A stretch of DNA of 64,000 nucleotides, taken from NCBI GenBank assembly GCA_002633005.1, contig NMRA01000017.1, forward strand, positions 1,550,680-1,614,679. Reading direction: 5' to 3'. The notes beneath the pieces were generated by a model that was not told the DNA's origin, ran no database searches, and saw nothing but the letters and a program-made list of their open reading frames with translations. The DNA comes from Phoronis australis. Its lineage: Eukaryota; Phoronida; Phoronidae. How positions within the stretch are numbered: position 1 is the stretch's first letter; each line of letters starts with the position of its first letter. The translations under genes and the position numbers were made by a program. Of this stretch, positions 24,403-34,580 are shown piece after piece.

Positions 24403-25176
24403 AGGCATACATTCTATGCATAATCATCGACTGATATACTCGGTGGATTTACAAACGCTGATCAGAGTTAGAGCGTTTATTTATCATACGGATAATTCTT
24501 TTAATATTCTTTCAATCTTGTTTAACCAGATTTTTGACAAGAAACTATTGTCCTGAACTTGTGCCCACTCTTCATTTTTTAAGACTGACAAAAAGCTAAA
24601 ATAGTTAAGTTAGTCAGTGCAATTAAAATTGTCCAGAGAGTCCAAATCTTCAGTTTGGCTACCACCATATTTGCACTTTTGTACATATTTTATGATTTGA
24701 GTTCTAACAAAGATTAAACTTGAACCAACAACACGTGTAGTTTTGTTTGCCGTGAAATGTTTTGAGTGTAGCTGTAATGTGGAAAGGTCAGGGATGGGTT
24801 CGCAATTAACTAAACTAATTAAGTTTCGCTGGCGATCACAATCTACCACTGTTATGGTACTTCAAGTTAAAAAATGAAATCAAAATGCCCGTTCTTGGTA
24901 AGAAAAAAAAAAGTGGACAGGAGTATTAAAAATGACGAAAACCAGTATGAAACCATCACTTCTTTGGGAAGTGTTTGCTGACCCAATTGCAGAAGGGAGA
25001 GGCGACTCAACTGACTCCTAACAGACAGTTGGTGGTTGGCTAGACAACCTCTTGTTGACTGGTCGTCGACCGATTTCCGACGGGTCGTACAAACATTCAT
25101 CGTGTGTTGTACAAAGAATGTAATATACAGAAAATTCATAATCCATAATGTACTTGATCAAACGAAAGTAGCTCAC

Positions 25177-25334
25177 CCTACATCCAGCGGAAATTTGTTG
25201 AACGTCAACGATGCAGTAATAGGGAACTGTGTTTCCAAAAGGTACCCAGTAAGTTGAATTCCTGCAGCTGCAAACCCAATATCTAAGGCGAGGGAGCCAT
25301 AGACCTTAGCACCAACAAAAGGAGTAACTCTAAC
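25177..25334 (-). CDS. Exon: hydrophobic beta-rich segment
   Basis: Acceptor TTACCCTTTTAG at 25335, donor GTGAGC at 25176. Phases 0 in and 2 out. It encodes 'VRVTPFVGAKVYGSLALDIG' and 'LTGYLLETQFPITASL', alternating polar and apolar residues as in beta sheets. No named domain was recognised. Confidence 0.9.
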
Positions 25335-25602
25335 CTAAAAGGGTAAGCAGGAAGAATGAATTTCATAAAATGCAGCACCATGTTTAACACAGTCTACATA
25401 TTGCAGATGTTTCAAATGCTGTGTTTGTTCTTGACACACGAAGCTGGCATTTTTTGTGGATATCTGCATGGAGTCTAAGTGAAGGAGCAAATGTCTGCTT
25501 CAGTTTAAGGTATTGGTGAACACTACATAACAGAAATGATTAATCCAAGAAAAATGTTAAAATTTGACTACACAGCAAAGGCATGCTTCTGGGGGTGTCT
25601 AT

Positions 25603-25790
25603 TGTTGACATAAAAATGACCACCAGATGGCACACAGTACGTCAAACCTGTCTAGAAATGGGAAGGCTTCATTATTACACTAATAGAAACCTATTTATCA
25701 ATATTTCACAAGAGTCTGTCAAGGAACTCCGAAGGTACAGAAGTGAGCATGAAAACGAAAATTGCCAATAAGAGACAAAATGAAAGTCAG
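25603..25790 (+). repeat. HOR-family fragment
   Basis: Starts 'aaaatgaccaccagatggca' and matches one sub-repeat followed by 'aaaattgccaataag', in the same order as in the long arrays. Confidence 0.6.
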
Positions 25791-25989
25791 AAACATGTCA
25801 TTTACCATCAGGTTGTCACACCCTACTACCACTTACTGTGGAGAAAATGAATTTGCAATTATTAATTTATTAAAACTACATGACTTGGTATGTAGTTTTT
25901 TTAATATCCTGTGTATTATCATTTGGCCTAATGGGCGTGGGGGTCAGGGGATGGGGGACTGTGATGAAATCTCCCTTGGTAAAATGTAT

Positions 25990-26510
25990 GCGTTGTGGGA
26001 TGAGTATTCCGATTTCACTAATCACCTTAAGTCAGGATACAGCTGAGTCGCTATCAGTTTGACAGGGATACCAAGGGGAGAAAGTTAACAAACCAATGTT
26101 TACATAGTCGAGCCCTCTCATTGTCTACATTCATCTGATAAGCTCACGTAATCCATCAATCATGTTGTAAACAGCACGCCCGACACTAACCGATATATAA
26201 AACTTTTCCATACGATGTTCAACAAATGTTATGAAGAAGATGTGTTTTAATTATATGAAATACAATCACTAAAAAAATTTGAACGGAGAAAAATGATTGA
26301 TTTTCAGGGAAATTAAACTTAACTTTCACTTGCTGATGTCTTTGTGTGACTGTAAGCAGTGGGACTGGCTTCTACCACAGCTTTGTGTACCAACACAATA
26401 GGCTTGTTTGTCAAGTTTAATCAAACGTGATAATAGATCAGATTGTGATGTTGGAAATTTCTTGATTTTAACAGTCCAAGGGAATGGTACGCGACGTCTA
26501 AGAAAATAAG
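25990..26510 (-). repeat. Dispersed repeat family T, copy 1, with coding remnant
   Basis: Shares 'CCAATGTTTACATAGTC', 'ATTCATCTGATAAGCTCA' and 'TGTTGTAAACAG' with 36640-37110 and 49705-49925. On the minus strand 26330-26496 reads 'RRVPFPWTVKIKKFPTSQSD' then 'LIKLDKQAYCVGTQSCG'; a related but broken protein is seen in copy 2. Family not recognised. Confidence 0.6.
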
Positions 26511-26629
26511 CAAAAAGAAACAATGAAGCCTAATTTAAATTTAAACTCAAAAAAAAAACTATGGTATGTAATTGCACATGGAAAAAGACTTTCACTAACT
26601 GATATTACCATTCACCTAACACTACTTAC

Positions 26630-26700
26630 AAATGCTTTCATGCTCAGGAAACAAGCGCCAACAGTAAGACGTAGACCCACAGAGCCACCAGCACCGATGG
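26630..26700 (-). CDS. Exon, 71 nt
   Basis: Acceptor ACTTTCTTTCAG at 26701, donor GTAAGT at 26629. Phases 1 in and 0 out. It encodes 'IGAGGSVGLRLTVGACFL'. It is needed to bridge the phases of the exons at 27280 and 25177. Confidence 0.9.
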
Positions 26701-27279
26701 CTGAAAGAAAGTAAGTTAAAAATGAGAATCAACAGTTGATATGGTCACGAATCAGCCAATGAAAGTATGAGATTAGAGAGTGGATGTTATCTAAGCCAAC
26801 AAAAATGCACGGACCACTTTCATGTAATAAGACTATAAATGAATCGGGTCACTTTCGCAGACTAATGAATGCAACTATATAGTTATAACATTATGAGATA
26901 CCTTGACTTTCCAATTTGCAACATGGTTTTGAAACTTAGTAACAAATTTAAGAGGTATACTAAAGGTGACCTTAGGAAACATCAACGTCTTGCAATTTTG
27001 TGCCTTAGTCCTGTTCTGCGTTCACTGGTTACCTGTCAATCATCAGTTAATTGTAGACAGGATAACAGGAAATACAAAGTTCTCAGAAAAGGCTCAAAAA
27101 CATCACTTGCGAAAAATATATTAAATGCCTGATCACACTTTAATCCAGGTCACTTTGTGGGAACAGCTTTGACTCGTACTGCAACTTCATGAGCCAAGCC
27201 GTTGATTATTCGTTTCGTATCAATGTGGCCAAAATAAGTATTGCATAGAGTAGTTGCCGATGAGAATCAGCTCACTTAC

Positions 27280-27439
27280 CAAATCGCATTGGTACAGGAC
27301 CAGCCATGAAGAAAACGCTGTACTCAAAAAACTTCAGATCAATTGGCTTGATTGGAATATCACCATCAATGCAGACATCTAGCTTTGATGGAAACGCATT
27401 GGAATAAATTTCTTTGAACAACTCTGGATTGGATATTAG
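27280..27439 (-). CDS. Exon of the giant gene
   Basis: Acceptor CTTGTTACAG at 27440, donor GTAAGTG at 27279. Phases 0 in and 1 out. It encodes 'LISNPELFKEIYSNAF', 'KLDVCIDGDIPIKPIDLKFF' and 'FMAGPVPMRF'. No known domain was recognised. Confidence 0.9.
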
Positions 27440-28603
27440 CTGTAACAAGGTATTTGGGTTGACTATAACAACGTGAACTAAACCTAAAGACACAATTATG
27501 CGAGAAATAGAATGGTTTTCACTAAGCGCACAATTCAATAGGGCTGTCTCAGATTACACAGCCATAGAACTCTTCCTTGTCCCGGTAATAAGAAAGCATG
27601 TCATCTCATTTTAGAAATCAGGCAAATTTTCATCTCTATCATTGATGTCTGTAGGCAAAGAACTTCACATTACACATCCACGGGTATTTGTCAAGTTCAT
27701 CAAACGTTTTCACATCGGAGTTGTAGCCCCACAGCACAACAGTAATACGTCTTTGGCATTGGAAGGACGAATTGAGTAAAGCAACTGAGAAAAACTTGTA
27801 AAGAATCTGACAACAATAAACTCCAATGGCACAAAAACGAGACAGCAAAATTAATGTGGCTGTTGAATATTAACAACATTGTGGGTAAATACAACAAGAT
27901 TAGAGTGCTACAGTGTAATCCAAGACGGCCCTAATATCACTGAATCACAAACTGAAAGTATATAAAGTTATGTGTATTAAAATTGAAGAGGAATTTCTTT
28001 TCATTAATGAAAGAACAAACCTTTGACAAAGAAAAAAAAAACAAAACACACAAAGAAACAGTGCATCATAAAAATTAATTTTGCCAGTTTTCGTTCCTTT
28101 TTAACAAGAATCAAAATCAAGCAGAGCAATTAACTACTAAAATGTTTGAGTTGACTTCAATGCAACAGCTAGCAGAGCAATAATATAAATTTCTGCCTTC
28201 ACTCAGAGAATCATTAATATGGATGGAATTCAACCAAATCTGTCAACTTTAAGAGGGACACCCAAAAATGCATTTTGGTAGTATTGCAGAATGGGATAGA
28301 CGTCTTGGAGTTACTACCTTTGACCAGAGCAATTCAGAATCCTGTTGTTTTTTTGATCTTATTACACATCCATCAATTCTGCCAGACATTTGGTGAAATC
28401 AGTGATGATGATTTTATTAGTTAAGTATGCTTAAAACACTCCAGACTTGTATTCATCGAGTGGGATTTAGCTGCGCCAGCATTAAACTTTAACAACTAGG
28501 GTTCCGGGTTTGATTCTGCGCACAGGCTGACCTCAGAAAATTATTTTTCTCCCCCATGTGCCTATAGTATATATAGTAGCTATCCGAACACAAAGCAACT
28601 CAC
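27440..28603 (-). other. Intron, no recognised feature
   Basis: Sequence between two phased exons. An open frame at 27639-27848 (minus strand) looks protein-like ('DVKTFDELDKYPWMCNV') but the flanking exons join in phase without it and it has no usable donor. Confidence 0.5.
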
Positions 28604-28746
28604 TGCATCCATTGCTCCGACACGAACTTCATTCATGAAATTGAGAAATTCTTTTCGGTTACCCACACGTTCTTCCAACACATAGAAGGCAAAATGATCA
28701 AGCTTCATGCTCATAACTTGATTTGAGGTCTGGTCATTTGAAGGTC
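28604..28746 (-). CDS. Exon of the giant gene, 143 nt
   Basis: Acceptor CACTATTTCCTCAG at 28747, donor GTGAGT at 28603. Phases 1 in and 0 out. It encodes 'MKLDHFAFYVLEERVGNRKE' and 'NFMNEVRVGAMDA', probably helical. Confidence 0.88.
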
Positions 28747-28829
28747 CTGAGGAAATAGTGCATGAACCATTAAAAGTGTAACCACTTGACATAAAGTTTA
28801 ATATGCGCACTGACTTACCAATTACATGA

Positions 28830-29575
28830 AGCAGTGTTGAAATGCACCCACAAGTGCAACCAAAATGGCAGGCTTCTATTAAATGTTCAATAGTATCAAC
28901 AAGAGCAACACTGAGAGCATTCAAATGCGCCTGTGACTGCAATGCATTGTGCTTCCAGGGATGTTTATTAGTGTCGAAAATGGCCACCGAGTGGCGCAGA
29001 ATAAATCAAATCCATCCTAAATTGGAAAGATGCTATCATCATAACAGAGACATGTTGCCAAAATTATAATAAAAACACTCAAACACCTTTGACAATAAAG
29101 ACTGAGGTAAACAAAAAAATAAAATTGCCACTAGTGGGTTCAGCAGTAGCGAGATCCGTCCAAAAGTCATAGGCAGCCATAGTCCCCATTTATAGTACAA
29201 CACTTGCAAAATTTCACAAAAATTGTTCAAAGGAGTTATTGGAGCCAACGGCGCAAAGATAAAACTGCCACCAGGAGGCGCCAGAGTTGTCACATCTGTC
29301 CAAAAATCAACGTCTTCCCATCAGGAAAACACCTATCAGCTAATGTATCTTTGATCAGCTTTATGGACTAAGAGGCAAATGCCAAAAACGGACTCGAAAA
29401 AATAAAAATAGCCACTTGGTGGTGCAAAAATTCCTCCATTACAAAAGAAAATGAGACTTCTATCATTTCAATAGTAGAAACTTATTTGCCATGAAAATCC
29501 GTCAATGAACTCAGAAGATACAGAGGTAAACAAAAAAAATAATACTGTCATTAGGAAGCACAAAGATTCAGTAGT
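28830..29575 (+). repeat. HOR-family element, truncated copy
   Basis: Two head-like motifs (28832 'CAGTGTTGAAATGCACCCAC' and 28905 'AGAGCATTCAAATGCGCC') are followed by sub-repeats with 'GCCACTAGTGGG' and 'TGCCACCAGGAGGCGCCA'. There is no tail motif; it ends near 29575. Confidence 0.6.
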
Positions 29576-29603
29576 CGAACAGGTCTGGAATTCGTTGTAA
29601 TAT

Positions 29604-29990
29604 GCTGTGAGGTTTATACACCTAATTCACGCAGACAAGAAATGCGCTCCAAAAAGAGGCTCACTACGATTGTTCCGTTAAATGGCTTATCGGCATAGTT
29701 GTGTTTCGCATTGTTTGAACGGGATAAAAAATAGGACATTCATGGACGTTGAGATTTGGAAGCGTTGGGTCGTTGTCATACGTTGTGACGAAGGAAAGTA
29801 CTAAATTTATAAATGTTTTCAAAAGTTTGATCACATTTTGTCACATCTCGGTTGCCGAGCATCATACCAACAACTGGTGAATCTTTGTCAGGCCAGGTTG
29901 TGTTTTCATGACTACGAGTTGAAACATGATGGACTTCTTTCCAAAAAGGACAGGTCCCCAAATCACTTGATTCTGGGGGGGAATATCAGC
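29604..29990 (+). repeat. Dispersed repeat family R, copy 1
   Basis: Matches 44345-44745 ('GCGTTGGGTCGTTG', 'GACGAAGGAAA', 'TTTATAAATGTTTTC', 'AAACATGATG', 'TCCAAAAAGGACAGG'). Its right part is repeated at 31139-31230 because of the false duplication. Confidence 0.7.
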
Positions 29991-31137
29991 CATATTCCCC
30001 TCTCAAAAATATTGGAAATCACGCGAAATCCCCCTCACAAGGCCTAAAAATTCCCCTAAAGTGATGGAAATTTTCCCTTGAAGATCAAATCACCTGTAGC
30101 CACAGCTGACAATTTGAAAGAGCGCATACTTCTACTTGAGACAGCCTATGAGAGCTTGCAACAGGGAGGGGGTGATACTGATGGTGATTGGGAGGTAGAA
30201 TTTCCCCACTTGGCGAAAAAAAATCCCCTCAGAAGGCACAGGCACCTTTCCTTGCCAGATGAACAAGGCCCTGAAGAAACATGATAACAATGCTTGCTCT
30301 CTCCAGTTATTAAAATCTGTCAACCAGATCTCTAGATAACATCCGCAAATGTTGGAGGTGCTACAGTGGTCAAATCTGTCCAAAACTTAATGCTTTTGGC
30401 TCATTGTTATCAAGCGTCAAGTTTCATCAAAATCCGTTTTTAAGTCAGATGTTTGACATTAGTTACTCAAAGGCATACACTACACAGTTACTGGCAAGAC
30501 TCAGGTAACGACAGCGACCAGACTTACCAGCGAGACACGTCCCCCATTTGGAATTCCTAAATACCACCTGGTCAAACAGCTGCATTTCCTTGGCACATGT
30601 CGGATAGAACTTCGAGCACAACTGAGCTTTCAAATTAACAGTGGTGGTCAGTGAATTAGATACAATGCTCAGTTGAGCTGAGGCCATCATCTCACCAAAA
30701 CCACCAACTGGGAAGTCGAACGTAAATACCCCAGCTGAAATACATGGAGTAGTATTCACGATTGGCAATATTCCACTCTGCAGATACAGAAAAGTCCAGT
30801 AAATACAAGAAGGGTGGGCATTGACAGACAAGATTACGCGTTACTAAAACAGTTATTAAGGATGATGGGCAACATAAAAACCCATGAGGTAATCAATGTT
30901 ATCAATTCATTGGTGAAAATGTTCTACGCAGCACATCAAGGATTAAAGCATTATGCATAATGATTTTACAAATAAAATCAAAACAGAATGCAGCATAAAC
31001 TATTGACTTAACATTTATCAGTTGAAAGGTTACTTATACTTAAAGGTGCTGGTCACCAAGAATAAAATTCTGGTGCGGCAATAACTGTGTACCTTGTTCT
31101 CCAGGTGGTACTTTATGTGCAACTAAATTCTAATAGC
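29883..31137. repeat. False duplication 2, copy 1 (ends at N 31138)
   Basis: 29883 onward matches 31139 onward with an offset of 1,256 and few differences, including the exon 30528-30734. Copy 1 holds about 160 bp (about 30960-31115) that copy 2 lacks, and then both read 'TGTGCAACTAAATTCTAATAGC'. This pattern fits two haplotypes placed in series across a gap. Confidence 0.85.
30528..30734 (-). CDS. Duplicate copy of exon 31784-31990
   Basis: It has the same splice sites and length (207 nt) as 31784-31990, with only a few base changes (for example Asp/Glu-region change 'LFDQVV' versus 'LFDEVV'). Including both exons would still keep the frame (207 is a multiple of three), so sequence alone cannot exclude a real tandem exon, but the N at 31138 and the matching introns favour a false copy. 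Confidence 0.5.
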
Positions 31138-31138
31138 N

Positions 31139-32240
31139 CTTTGTCAGGCCAGGTTGTGTTTTCATGACTACGAGTTGAAACATGATGGACTTCTTTCCAA
31201 AAAGGACAGGTCCCCAAATCACTTGATTCTGGGGGGGAATATCAGCCATATTCCCCTCTCAAAAATATTGGAAATCACGCGAAATCCCCCTCACAAGGCC
31301 TAAAAATTCCCCTAAAGTGATGGAAATTTTCCCTTGAAGATCAAATCACCTGTAGCCACAGCTGACAATTTGAAAGAGCGCATACTTCTACTTGAGACAG
31401 CCTATGAGAGCTTGCAACAGGGAGGGGGTGATACTGATGGTGATTGGGAGGTAGAATTTCCCCACTTGGCGAAAAAAAATCCCCTCAGAAGGCACAGGCA
31501 CCTTTCCTTGCCAGATGAACAAGGCCCTGAAGAAACATGATAACAATGCTTGCTCTCTCCAGTTATTAAAATCTGTCAACCAGATCTCTAGATAACATCC
31601 ACAAATGTTGGAGGTGCTACAGTGGTCAAATCTGTCCAAAACTTAATGCTTTTGGCTCATTGTTATCAAGCGTCAAGTTTCATCAAAATCCGTTTTTAAG
31701 TCAGATGCTTGACATTAGTTACTCAAAGGCATCCACTACACAGTTACTGGCAAGACTCAGGTAACGACAGCGACCAGACTTACCAGCGAGACACGTCCCC
31801 CATTTGGAATTCCTAAATACCACCTCGTCAAACAGCTGCATTTCCTTGGCACATGTCGGATAGAACTTTGAGCACAACTGAGCTTTCAAATTAACAGTGG
31901 TGGTCAGTGAATTAGATACAATGCTCAGTTGAGCTGAGGCTATCATCTCACCAAAACCACCAACTGGGAAGTCGAACGTAAATACCCCAGCTGAAATACA
32001 TGGAGTAGTATTCACGATTGGCAATATTCCACTCTGCAGATACAGAAAACTCCAGTAAATACAAGAAGGGTGGGCATTGACAGACAAGATTACGTGTTAC
32101 TAAAACAGTTATTAAGGATGATGGGCAACAAAAAAATCCATGAGGTAATCAATGTTATCAATTCATTGGTGAATATGTTCTACGCAGCATATCAAGGATT
32201 AAAGCATTATGCATAATGTGCAACTAAATTCTAATAGCTC
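31139..32240. repeat. False duplication 2, copy 2
   Basis: Second copy of 29883-31137; see that entry. It is the one contiguous with the upstream exon at 34222. Confidence 0.85.
31784..31990 (-). CDS. Exon of the giant gene, 207 nt
   Basis: The acceptor was chosen as CCATGTATTTCAG at 31991 rather than TATCTGCAG at 32034, because only the former accepts the phase-1 end of the exon at 34222. Donor GTAAGT at 31783. It encodes 'GVFTFDFPVGGFGEM', 'AQLSIVSNSLTTTVNLKAQL' and 'LCSKFYPTCA', an alternating beta pattern with four cysteines. Confidence 0.88.
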
Positions 32241-32381
32241 TAATGGTTGGACCCTACAAAGTAATGTAACATATTTTATGAAAGGTGAATAAATTTCCTA
32301 ACAAAATTTATTATCCTCATTTACTTAATACTTTATTTTTGATGACATAATGCCTTTTTTAAGTAATTTTGTTTACTTTAA

Positions 32382-33451
32382 CCCTATCAACACCGCAGAA
32401 CGCTTAAGCCGTCTCTGAAACTTACCTCCATTCAACACTGTGGACCACTTTATCGGTCTCACGATAAGCCGAACTTCCAAGCAACAGCATATTTGATTGG
32501 TTGACTAGGGGAATTCTTTTTGTGTGCGTCACAAATTTAAATATAGACTTACCTTCATTTCTAACAGCTTTTCTGATTCGTTGCTGAGATGTAATGTGAG
32601 TTATTGAAGGGGTTTTCCAAGAACTTAGATCGATGACTCGCGAAAACAAAATGCCGGCCGACGGCGATTCAGACGTAGACTTTTCAAATGACGAAATTGG
32701 CAATAATTTGTATGCTTTTTACTTAATATACAAAATAACCCAAAAAGGAATTCTTAAATATCTGGCCAGATTTTGTTGACTATTACGACAAAGAAGTTGA
32801 ATTACATTACTTTGAACTGGAGGAAAACTTTACATGTCGCGAATTTCGCAATTGGGTCAAACAAACGCCGTTGAACACCGACAACTTCGCAAATTTTCTG
32901 AACATGTGGAGTCTTCTAGAGTGTACGATGGTTCTGATAAGCAAGTTGAGTACTTTAAAAATTTCTATATTGATGAAATATTCGGTGAAATTGTCAGGGT
33001 AATTAATTTGAACACCCAAATGAAGCGCGAATCCTTGAACTTAACGATCGCCTAATTTAAGTCACTTTATGGCCTTCAAATGTAAATAGAAGATGTGAAA
33101 TATGATCGAAAATGTATCTTAAGAAATTTTACTGAAGAATATTGACGACACTGTTACTCATAAATCATTGTTATTCTTTAAATGATACATTGAATTGGCA
33201 AATTTGCAAACAAACACCAGCATTTCAGGTGTTACTTACCTGCATCACGTGAGAGAGATTTTTTAATTTTGGTGAAATTGTAGATAAAGTTCATTCTGTT
33301 CTCTACATTTTGGTGCATCACACTTTGAAATTCAATGATAAATGAATTGTCTATGGAATTTTGAAAACAAGCACCTCAGTTCAGCCCATGTGTGCTAAGT
33401 TATTTGGGGTTCAGGGACACAATGGCCGACAGTTACTTGGAGTTGAAAAAG
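32382..33451 (+). mobile_element. piggyBac-type element, copy 2 (non-functional)
   Basis: TTAA at 32378-32381 and 33452-33455 flank the element. Ends are weak inverted repeats (CCCTATCAACACC and, reversed, CTTTTTCAACTCC). The coding remnant begins at about 32650 with 'MPADGDSDVDFSNDEIGN' and later reads 'QVEYFKNFYIDEIFGEIV', like the N-terminal part of piggyBac transposases. A frameshift and stops separate the pieces and the DDE catalytic core is missing, so it is a deletion derivative. Confidence 0.7.
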
Positions 33452-33454
33452 TTA

Positions 33455-33708
33455 AACAGATTTTAAAAATATTGTTCCTGCAATCATAGGTCTTTTGTCA
33501 ACATGTTGATAACAGCATTCTGGAGAAAACTGAGCCTTAGATTTTTGAAACAGGTCCTAGTTTTTTGCTCAAAATGCTCTAAAAAGTCGATAAGTAAAAG
33601 ACCTATTTAAAAAATCTGAAACATGGTTCCCTCAAAAATTCTGTTATCTGAGCATGTTGACAAATGACCAATATGATTAAAGGAACAATATTTTTAAAAT
33701 CTCTGTTC
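33455..33708. mobile_element. Foldback (inverted-repeat) element, about 255 bp
   Basis: The left arm (AACAGATTTTAAAAATATTG ... TTGTCAACATGTTGATAACAG) is matched in reverse by the right arm at about 33645-33708 (reversed: AACAGAGATTTTAAAAATAT ... TTGTCAACATGCTCAGATAACAG). It directly abuts the piggyBac right end. It is probably a small MITE. Confidence 0.7.
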
Positions 33709-33902
33709 AAAGTCAAAAAAATCCTAAAAAACGTATCTTGTGAAAAAGTAAAGACAAGTGAATAAGAAATATAAATTTTCGTTAGGAAATTTATTCACCT
33801 TTCAGAAAATATTTTGTAGGGGTTAAAGTTACCAGAATTTAACATATTTGCACATAATTTAGTTCAACCTAGTAAACAAGGTTCACATTAAGTTACCATG
33901 AA

Positions 33903-34145
33903 ATGAGGAGGCAGTGTGGCCTAGTTGATAAGTGCCCGCTTTCTTTGCTCGAGATCGTGGGTTCGTGTCCCACTAGGTCACACTGCTAAACCCTTGAGTC
34001 AGGATTCCAGCTCCTCAGCTTGGTTTTAACCATATATAAAAAAGCATAAAAATGGTTGCAGGTGATCAGTGCAATGGGCCCCCATGCGAGGCCTGCACAC
34101 GTCTGGTACAATGTGTATCTGACCGCCTGCAATTCTTTTTTTACC
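33903..34145 (+). mobile_element. tRNA-derived SINE with LINE-like 3' tail
   Basis: Box A (TGGCCTAGTTGATAAGTGC, 33917-33935) and box B (GGGTTCGTGTCCCAC, 33959-33973, in a perfect T-stem) mark a Pol III promoter from a tRNA. A body of about 80 bp follows. The 3' part (34069-34142: GTGCAATGGGCC ... AGGCCTGCACACGTCTGGTA ... CCGCCTGCA, then a T run) matches the 3' end of the LINE at 46411-46497. The tail is T-rich rather than A-rich, as in that LINE. No clear target-site repeat was seen. Confidence 0.82.
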
Positions 34146-34221
34146 TTAAAATAAAAAATTTGAGCACTTCAACGACAAAAGAATAGCTAATAAAAGATAA
34201 TGGAAATTTACAGTAACTCAC

Positions 34222-34425
34222 TTTTTGCACTGAATGTTTCAGAATAACTTCCGAAGTTCACCTCGACTTTCTTTATACATGCATTATATCGGATGTCAAG
34301 CTTGACGACTTTCTTGAAGAAGTTCAAGGCAAATACAACACCACACGTAGCTCCTAGACAGTCTTTGTGCAGCAAGCAGAACATACCCTCCCCACGTCCA
34401 AGGTGTGGCATCATATCCACACAGA
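34222..34425 (-). CDS. Exon: Cys-containing domain
   Basis: Acceptor TATTGCACAG at 34426, donor GTGAGT at 34221. Phases 1 in and 1 out. It encodes 'MFCLLHKDCLGATCGVVFAL', 'KLDIRYNACIKKVEVNFGSY': an alternating beta pattern with paired cysteines. Similar units may recur in the next exons. Confidence 0.9.
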
Positions 34426-34580
34426 CTGTGCAATAGAAAGCATCAGGGTTTAATGAAACATCATCAACTCAGAACTGACAACACGAAAGGAAAATGCCAT
34501 TTTTGTCAAAATTTACAACAAACGTTTATTTTGTTATCAACATTTGCACCGATCAACTGTCAGCAGAAAAACGATGTAAT

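Noticed and set aside
26330-26496. Possible exon of the giant gene
   Set aside because: Its phase does not fit the neighbours, and the sequence recurs at 37.0 kb as part of repeat family T.
27639-27848. Minus-strand open frame that reads like protein (FDELDKYPWMCNV)
   Set aside because: The exons at 28604 and 27280 join in phase without it and no usable donor follows it. It also shares a short block with repeat family T.
30078-30284. 68-codon plus-strand frame present twice (also 31334-31540)
   Set aside because: The second copy comes from the false duplication, so its conservation is not evidence of coding.
31991-32033. Upstream acceptor giving a 250-nt exon
   Set aside because: It would start in phase 0, but the preceding exon ends in phase 1; the acceptor at 31991 resolves this.
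33903-33986. Functional tRNA gene
   Set aside because: It has A and B boxes but the 3' acceptor strand is displaced by six bases, no proper anticodon arm is formed, and a SINE body and tail follow.
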